From contig OX463816.1 in NCBI GenBank assembly GCA_949825045.1, positions 14,007,579 to 14,071,578 on the forward strand: a stretch of 64,000 nucleotides of DNA. Reading direction: 5' to 3'. The notes under the pieces were generated by a model that was not told the origin of the DNA, did no database searches, and worked only from the letters and a program-made list of their open reading frames with translations. This document shows positions 51,601 to 60,600 of this stretch, piece by piece; the stretch's first letter is position 1; each line of letters opens with the position of its first letter. The translations under genes were made by a program, and so were the position numbers. Origin of the DNA: Argyresthia goedartella. Its lineage: Eukaryota > Arthropoda > Insecta > Lepidoptera > Argyresthiidae.

Positions 51601-54600
51601 AATGCAGTAAATCGTAATTCGAGATATTTCAGGAATTCATCCAATAGCGGTATTTCTCTTGGATCTTTCAACATAGACATATAGTCATTGTGTGTTTCGG
51701 AGTCCAGTTTTGATGATAAAAGATGTATAATGATGGGGTCCCACGTATCAATGTTGATACCCAAATTTTTTATGCCATTCAGACATTCTACCGTTACATC
51801 ATGCAGTCTCTTGATGTGACCCGATGTGCCTTGTTGCAGAACGGGGAGGGACATCATAGTATTCATGTGGGTTGTGAATATAAGCTTTTTGTTATTGTAT
51901 CGATGGTTGATGATGTCCCAGCAGGTGACGTAATTTTCGGAGCTTATCGGTAGGTGCTGGATGAGGCGTTCTGGTTCTCCCTTAATTTTGCTTTTTAGAA
52001 ATTGCATCTTCTGCGCACTTGATAGGCAGGGATTGTTATGAATGGTCTCCGTGAAAAGATCTTTAAACGATGTCCACTGTTGATAGTTGCCATGGAAAAC
52101 AGGAATATCCAGTTTAGGCGTGGACTTTTCACGATGAGCCACGGACCACAGCTTGCTATTGATCTCTCTTTTTATCTCACAGTAGCTCTTCTCATGCTTG
52201 GTGAAGGTCTGCTCGTAATATTCATCTTCTTCCCCACGGAGCTCGCTATCGATGTCCCAGTGAAGTTTATCGATAGTTGCCCACCGTGCATCTAAATTCT
52301 TAAGTAGGTCATCGAATTCCCACTTTTCCTTTACTTCTGATAAGTTGATGCTTGATAGGGTGCGGGAGAAGGCTTTGAAGTTACTTGTTTGCCGACGCAT
52401 CATCTCCTCTAACTTGTTGGGATATTTTTGCGCAGATTCGGCGTGCAGCTTGTTCTGCCTCGGATGCTGCTGACTTGATTCGCCGCCCGATTTATCTTCT
52501 TCCGACACGTCAACTGTCTTAGGAATTAATAGTGGCGTTGGTGGTTTTAGAGAAAACCCGGGGCTCCTGAGAATCGACTCCCTTATTTCTTGGTAATAAG
52601 ATTGGGAATGCTCGTATTGATTGGCCGTAAAGTAGTCGCCATCTTGATTTTCGGCCATCATTAACCGCTCATGATTCCGTTGAAACTCAGCCCAATACGT
52701 ATCTAACGTTTCTACCTTCCTTTTGATATAATCAGTTGTCTTGCGAGATTGGCCGTCTTTTTTGTAATTCGACCATAGCTGATTTATTCCGTCGATAATT
52801 TGTTGCTGATTTTGCAACAAGTAGACGAATTCTTGGCTTGTTTCCATTATAACTCACTTGGTAGAGATATGTAGAAACTCACTTGTTTGATAAATAATTA
52901 CTTGATGAATTTCTTGATAAAATCACTAGCTTGATAGTTCCTGTTCCCTTGATGAAATTGAGTTCCTTGTCATTCGCTTCTTAGGGGTTTCTTGATAAAC
53001 CTTGTTACTTGATTAACTTGTAGAGCTTGATCTCTTGGTAAACTTGGGAGAGCTTGTTCTCTTGATAAAAACCTCCTTCGGGCTTAAATCCTTGATCGCT
53101 TGGTCGTGCGTGTCTAATGCTTTTGTATTCCTCACGTATGACTTTTTGCGCCTTCTCAACTCTACTGGGGATTGCCGCTGGTGGCAGGCCAACAGAGCCG
53201 ATTCGCGGTCACACGATCAAAACACAAAGTTGCACTAAACACAGGTTTCGAAGGACCACTTAATGTACGAGCCCTTGCTGGCGGTACATTAAAACTTGAT
53301 ACTGATGATGATTGGTGGAACAGGAAAGAAGAGTGATAGCTTGATAAATCACTTTATTTATGATGATTACAATTGGTGCGCACTTATTGATAGACGAATG
53401 TGAACTGATCGATGAATCTAACTTACAAAATAATGAAAACTACAATTAGACATTTATGCTGACGCTACTAAGTCTGACGATGCACGATGGAATCGTACAA
53501 CAGCTCTTGTGCTCCTAGCCATATTTTCAAAATCACCTTTCTAGTAAAATTCTAAGAAATCTGCGGAGTTAGGTGGCTGTCAAAATGCTTTGATTTTTTG
53601 TTTGTCTTGAAGCCTTAATAGTTTGGGGTAGGTATCTATTTTAATTAAGTCACTGATAAGCATTTTTTTCGTAACTATTTGGTTACATTTTTTTTTAAAC
53701 TAGCAACACTACCATCATCCACCACCATTGATTGCCACCATCTTAATAGCGAAGGGAAAAGTTATTACAGAAGTTGAAACACAGCTTCGCAACTTAGCGG
53801 GGTTTCTTCAAAACAAACAACAGTCGGCCCCTCAGTAGCTGAGCAATGAGATAAACTGTTCAAAGTATCATAATGATGTGAAACATACCGTTATACAGTG
53901 TAGAGTTCTCCAAAATCTGGTTGACGTCAGCGAGGAAGTCCTCTCGGCTCTGATAGTGCTTCTGACGCAAGTGCTCGCGAATAGACTGCAGGTCCATCGG
54001 CCGAGTCACGATGCGGTAGTAATCTGCGACTAGCTGCACGAAGAGAAATAATAAGCAATTTATTATTAATAATAATAATAATAAGCGTTTCATTCAGGTA
54101 AGGAACCCATAGTAAAATAATAAGCAGTACAATACACAGTCATCATTAAAAATTACTACTTAAATTAGAACTAATAATTATTAGAAATATATGTATGTAT
54201 ATATATATTATTTACTATATTTTTAAAACAAGATTTTAAGTCTTAAAAAAACCTATTTTCGGTTGGCCCTCATGTGCAGAGAGCCAGTGGTTGTGTAATG
54301 GCCTGCAGATATGACCACATACAGCACACAATATATCATACGGATTTCCCGTGCTTCTCAGTCTCTCCCACGCCTAAGCTATTCTAGAGCTCAGGTCGGC
54401 GAAGAAATCGGAGACTCGTGTACGCGAACTTGCTTGACGCACTACAGAATCGCGGCCGTCTGAGGAGGATGCGGAATGCATCGTTGTATTGAATCCTCAG
54501 GGTATTATACGCTTTTCTCGTGTAGTTGTTTTTTCTATGGCAAAATGAGCAGTCATCTGAAATATTCTTGTAGCGTACATAGTAGCAGAACATGCATAGT

Positions 54601-57600
54601 AGCCAGTTCAGAACTCTCATATGTACAAACAATCAAGTTGAAGGTCTGTTCTAGGTAATAACTAAGTTACAATAGAAAGAAGCGTTCCTTAGTATTGGCA
54701 GGAAACAAAAAACGAATTTACATCCGGTAGATTGCGGATATGGTTCAGCACGCCTTCTAGCAGTGACAACAGTCACTAATGGATCCGTTCTGCGTCGGTC
54801 GGCGGTCGCTTGTCGAGGTATTCTCAAGATATATATGTACCAGTCAGTTTTTTTTTTGTTCAAGACCACTGTCCCCCGCTTTTACAATATAGTATTTTAT
54901 TGTTGGGACGACAGTGAGATAAATTTTGAAGGGTTCTACAATAATTAGCCAATCAACCAATTTGGCAATCTTCATCCGACAGGTTTTATACGGTAGCCAT
55001 AGGATTCATTTCCGAACTCATCCTTGAAGTAGTTTTGTTTAGCAAGTGTGCCTTTCAGAAATGGACCCAGTAACATGGAAAAGGTAAATTTTCTACTCGA
55101 CCCAAGACAGTTAAGATGTACCTTAGGATTGACAGGAAACAAGAACGGCTGTACATCGGGCAGATGGCGCATATGGTTCAGCACGTCCTCCAGCAGCGAG
55201 GACAGAGTTACTAATGGGTCGGTTCTGCGTCGGTCGGCCGGCCGCTTGACGAGGTAGTCGCAGGACTCTGTGGCTGTGCCACGGCGCACGCGCCGGCCGC
55301 CAGCGCGCAACTCCTTGCGCGCGCCCTTGCGACGGAGCTCGTCGGATTGCTGGGGGTGAATTAATAATAATAATAACAATTTATTGCATCATAAAAAGTT
55401 TACATTTTATTACAGACGAAGTTCTTAGCTTAATTAGGTATTAGTCTAGTAGGTACATCTGGAACCTGAGCTAGGAAAAATATCTGTATTTCAGGCTCCA
55501 GGAATTTAAATGACGATATTTGAAAAACTAATAGCACATTGTTTTAGAGGCTTGAAAGTGAGCATCTATTGCACTTTTCGCCGGGACATTGCACGGTGCT
55601 TTTTAGGACTATTGCGAGGGAATAAAATGAATAATAAAATAAATATTTTTTATATAAATTATGTTTGGAATTCCGCCTGGCGGAGTCTGCCATCTACCGC
55701 ATTTGGAAGCACTGGTCAGGCACGCTTTTATTGACGCGACGGCATGACGCACGCTATGTCGCTAAAAACCAACTAGGCCTGTTCACTGGAACAGTACAAA
55801 CATTGTTGGCTTGTTTTGTAATGGTGTTATACACTGCCAACAGATGGCGCTTCATGCCGTGTCGGTCAAAGAGTGCGACATGCCGTGGCGTCGCGAAAAT
55901 CATGCTTGACGAGTGCTGCCAATTGCAAGATGGCGGACTCCGCTAGGTGGAGCTCCTCGCAGTAGTCGTGAAAAGTACTATGTAATGCCTCGGTCAAAAG
56001 TGCAATAGATGGACTCGTCTCTTAATCAAACTCACTACTCCATCTATTGATCTCTTTCCAGCTTCTACAACAATGTTCTATCATATGTCGGGTTCGGTTG
56101 GAGAGAAAGATCGTTATATTATACTTAGGGATTTACACGAAATTTCACATCCCAAATATTCCATCAAATATCGCGCAACAATCAGACTGCAGGACTAAAT
56201 GCTAGATTATTTGTTTGTATAAGTCTCCCACAAATCGATTCATTTGGTTAAAAATTTAGAATGTGCATTGCCAATATGAACAATATTTTAAGAAGAAGCT
56301 ATCCGAAAATCCTCAAACCCCTTATAAGTGAGCGTCAGAATAGCTGGTTGCCGGTAGCGTCTGGCTGTAAGAGTGTATTCCTACTATTATGTATTAATTA
56401 AAGTTAAAGCCCCACTTAAATTAAATTAAGTTATTTTTTTGCCCGTAGCGTCGCAAAACACTTATTGCTCATCTAATCATGCAGGCGTCTACTCGAACCA
56501 ATCATTGTAAAGGAGTTTATTATTTAACCGATGTTATTACGAACCTATTAACTGAAATATGTATTAGAATTATCAATTTAGCAACTCTCGTATTTTGTGC
56601 CGCATTAAGAGACTGACTTTTGTTGTTAAGCCATTGTAATGTCAGGTTAGCTGGAAAACAATTGAGTTTCGCAGACATATATATCATAGGTAACAATTTT
56701 TACCACAAGCAGGAAATAGTAGGATTGGCTTTTGTTATTTAACAGATTTAGTTAAGAAGCTAAAACTTAAATGATACAAGGCAGCAAATAGGTAGCAATT
56801 ATTGGCAATAAGCAGGTTAAGAAATTCTCGTGCTTTGTGCCGTTTAAAGAGATTATATTTTGTGTCCAGTCTTAAATATATCATCGGTATAAATTCTGGA
56901 TGATCAGTAGCAAATAGTAGAAATTATGTGGCAAATAATCGATATACTCACTCACTCACCCATATACAGTTCGCGATAAGTTTGTTTGGCTCGGACCGCT
57001 GTCACCTCTCACTCTCTCGACTCTCTCGAGAGGTCACAGCTCGCTCAGAGCCAAAGAAACATGGCGTGGCCTGTATCTACACTACAGTAAGTAAACAAAC
57101 TTGTTATTAGTACTCACCTTAATAAGCTTGCTGGGCAGCGTCAACTTGGTCCCCTCCACAAAGCCGGGCATCTCGTCCTCGTCGGGCACCTCGGGCGGCG
57201 GCTCCGCCTCGGGCGACGGAGGCGACGGCGGCCCGCCGGTCAGTGACCCCGTGTAGAGGCGGCACGCCTTGTTCGTGCGCATGTGGCCGACTTGGCCGCA
57301 CGCGCCGCACTGCACAACATAATTCATGTTTTTAGGGTTGAATTGAAATCCACATTTAGATATTCACATCCTTAGGGGCGATTCCCATTGGACAGACAAG
57401 ACTGAGAGACGACACGAAGACAGAGACGAATACACAGAAGAACTACATAAACTTGCGCGCGCGCCGGGCTGAAAACAGTGTTCGAGTTCATATGAAATTA
57501 AATGTATGTTATGCATTATGACATTGTACATAAGAGTTACTGACAGTTCAATTCAAATACTTTTCGATGCGTTATTATTATTCATCTACCCACAGATAAC

Positions 57601-60600
57601 TCGACATGCATCGCGCATTTTGACGCATTATGTCCTGTATTCGTATCTGTTTTCGTGTCTCCCTCTTGTCTGTCCCATATCTGGCTGACCGTTCCAGAGA
57701 CTACGCACACTGATACAATGTGCATGTGCACGGCTAACAACATTGTGTCAGTGTGCGCAGTCTCTGGCTGACCGTTCCAGAGTCTACGTACACTGACACA
57801 ATGTGCATGTGCACGGCTAACAACAACATTGTGTCAGTGGGCGCAGTCTCTGGCTGACCGTTCCAGAGACTACGTACACTGACACAATGTGCATGTGCAC
57901 GGCTAACAACAACATTGTGTCAGTGGGCGGAGTCTCTGGCTGACCGTTCCAGAGACTACGTACACTGACACAATGTGCATGTGCACGGCTAACAACAATA
58001 TTGTGTCAGTGTGCGCAGTCTCTAGCTGACCGTTCCAGAGACTACGCACACTGACTCAATGTGCATGTGCACGGCTAACACCAACATTGTGTCAGTGGGT
58101 GCAGTCTCTGGCTGACCGTTCCAGAGACTACGCACACTGACTCAATGTGCATGTTCACGGCTAACAACAACATTGTGTCAGTGGGCGCAGTCTCTGGCTG
58201 ACCGTTCCAGAGACTACGCACACTGACTCAATGTGCATGTGCACGGCTAACAACAACATTGTGTCAGTGGGCGCAGTCTCTGGCTGACCGTTCCAGAGAC
58301 TACGCACACTGACTCAATGTGCATGTGCACGGCTAACAACAACATTGTGTCAGTGGGCGCAGTCTCTGGCTGACCGTTCCAGAGACTACGCACACTGACT
58401 CAATGTGCATGTGCACGGCTAACAACAACATTGTGTCAGTGGGCGCAGTCTCTGGCAGACCGTTCCAGAGACTACGCACACTGACTCAATGTGCATGTGC
58501 ACGGCTAACAACAACATTGTGTCAGTGTGCGCAGTCTCTGGCTGACCGTTCCAGAGACTACGCACACTGACTCAATGTGCATGTGCACGGCTAACAACAA
58601 CATTGTGTCAGTGGGCGCAGTCTCTGGCTGACCATTCCAGAGCCTACGCACACTGACTCAATGTGCATGTGCACGGCTAACAACAAAATTGTGTCAGTGG
58701 GCGCAGTCTCTGGCTGACCGTTCCAGAGACTACGCACACTGACTCAATGTGCATGTGCACGGCTAACAACAACATTGTGTCAGTGGGCGCAGTCTCTGGC
58801 TGACCGTTCCAGAGACTACGCACACTGACTCAATGTGCATGTGCACGGCTAACGACAACATTGTGTCAGTGTGCGCAGTCTCTGGCTGACCGTTCCAGAG
58901 ACTACGCACACTGACTCAATGTGCATGTGCACGGCTAACAACAACATTGTGTCAGTGGGCGCAGTCTCTGGCTGACCATTCCAGAGACTACGCACACTGA
59001 CTCAATGTGCATGTGCACGGCTAACAACAACATTGTGTCAGTGGGCGCAGTCTCTGGCTGACCGTTCCAGAGACTACGCACACTGACTCAATGTGCATGT
59101 GCACGGCTAACAACAACATTGTGTCAGTGGGCGCAGTCTCTGGCTGACCGTTCCAGAGACTACGCACACTGACTCAATGTGCATGTGCACGGCTAACAAC
59201 AACATTGTGTCAGTGGGCGCAGTCTCTGGTTGACCGTTCCAGAGACTACGCACACTGACTCAATGTGCATGTGCACGGCTAACAACAACATTGTGTCAGT
59301 GGGCGCAGTCTCTGGCTGACCGTTCCAGAGACTACGCACACTGACTCAATGTGCATGTGCACGGCTAACAACAATATTGTGTCAGTGGGCGCAGTCTCTG
59401 GCTGACCGTTCCAGAGACTACGCACACTGACTCAATGTGCATGTGCACGGCTAACAACAACATTGTGTCAGTGGGCGCAATCTCTGGCTGACCGTTCCAG
59501 AGACTACGCACACTGACTCAATGTGCATGTGCACGGCTAACAACAACATTGTGTCAGTGGGCGCAGTCTCTGGCTGACCGTTCCAGAGACTACGCACACT
59601 GACTCAATGTGCATGTGCACGGCTAACAACAACCAAAGTCAATCCTTCATCGTCAAATAGAACATCTGTAACCATCATAGTCATCAGCCTCGTAAGGAGG
59701 CCTACTATTGAGTTCCCCACGTACAGGCCACTAAACTAGGCCCTGTGCAACCCACACTCATTGTTTGACACTATTCTCGCTATCTCGTCCTGTAAAGTTT
59801 TGTGTGATAGGCCACTCTCACGTCTCGTAGTCTTTGTCGAAGGCGAATCATAAAACGAGCGAATAAAAAACTATTGATCGAATGATCATGAACAGCAGAA
59901 TTACCTGAAAGGAGCGAAAACGTACTGAATTGCATGAGCAACTTAATAAATAGCGCGACCAAACTACTGAATAGCGAGACCAAACTACTGAATAGCGCGA
60001 CCAAATTGTTGAATAGCGCGACAAAATTATTGAATGGTTTGGCCAACGCTTATTGTCTACATAATGACTGCCTGAGCGAAGTGGTGGGTCAGGGCAGGTA
60101 AATGATAACAGCGGTGAGCGAAGCCTCCTTTATCCTTCGTGAAAGGTTAAACATGTAAGAACAACAAAATACAACGCTCGTTTAGGTTTTTAAGTTGCTT
60201 CTTTTCAGATTTCTAGTCAATTCAGATTGTTTATCAGGAAAAATCAGTATTTCTATAGACAGATTTTCCCGCAATTCAGTAAAAAACATTCAAAATTTGT
60301 ATTTTTCTCAATCAAAAACTGGATTCCGGTCATACGTTTAAATTCTACCCTTTGTCTAAATGCACTCCAACACTTTCCTAAAATAGATTCGTCTGTTGCA
60401 AACAAACCTTCAGTTTCAAGTCCGGCTTCAGTTTGGCCCTGCGCCTTGAAGACGAGGAGCCCAGCGAATACGTCTCCGGCTCCTGCTTGATCTCGCCGAG
60501 GGGGATCAGCCCTGATGATGGAGAGCTTCCGAGGCCGCCCATTAATGAACTCATACCTGGGGGTAGATTTATAATAATAATAATAATAATACCTTGGACA

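Larger units (their letters stand above)
44949..53499 (-). mobile_element. BEL/Pao LTR retrotransposon with env-like region, in a Taf1 intron
   Basis: An 8,551-bp element with 236-bp LTRs that look identical base for base, flanked by the 5-bp target duplication ACAGC (44944-44948, 53500-53504). Identical LTRs imply a very recent insertion. Order on the minus strand: LTR, leader, one long gag-pol-env reading frame, a second env reading frame, LTR. It lies in sense inside the Taf1 intron that splits bromodomain 1; without it that intron would be about 970 bp. Confidence 0.95.

Noticed and set aside
57678..59632. CRISPR-like array
   Set aside because: The units are contiguous 86-bp repeats without unique spacers, in an insect intron.
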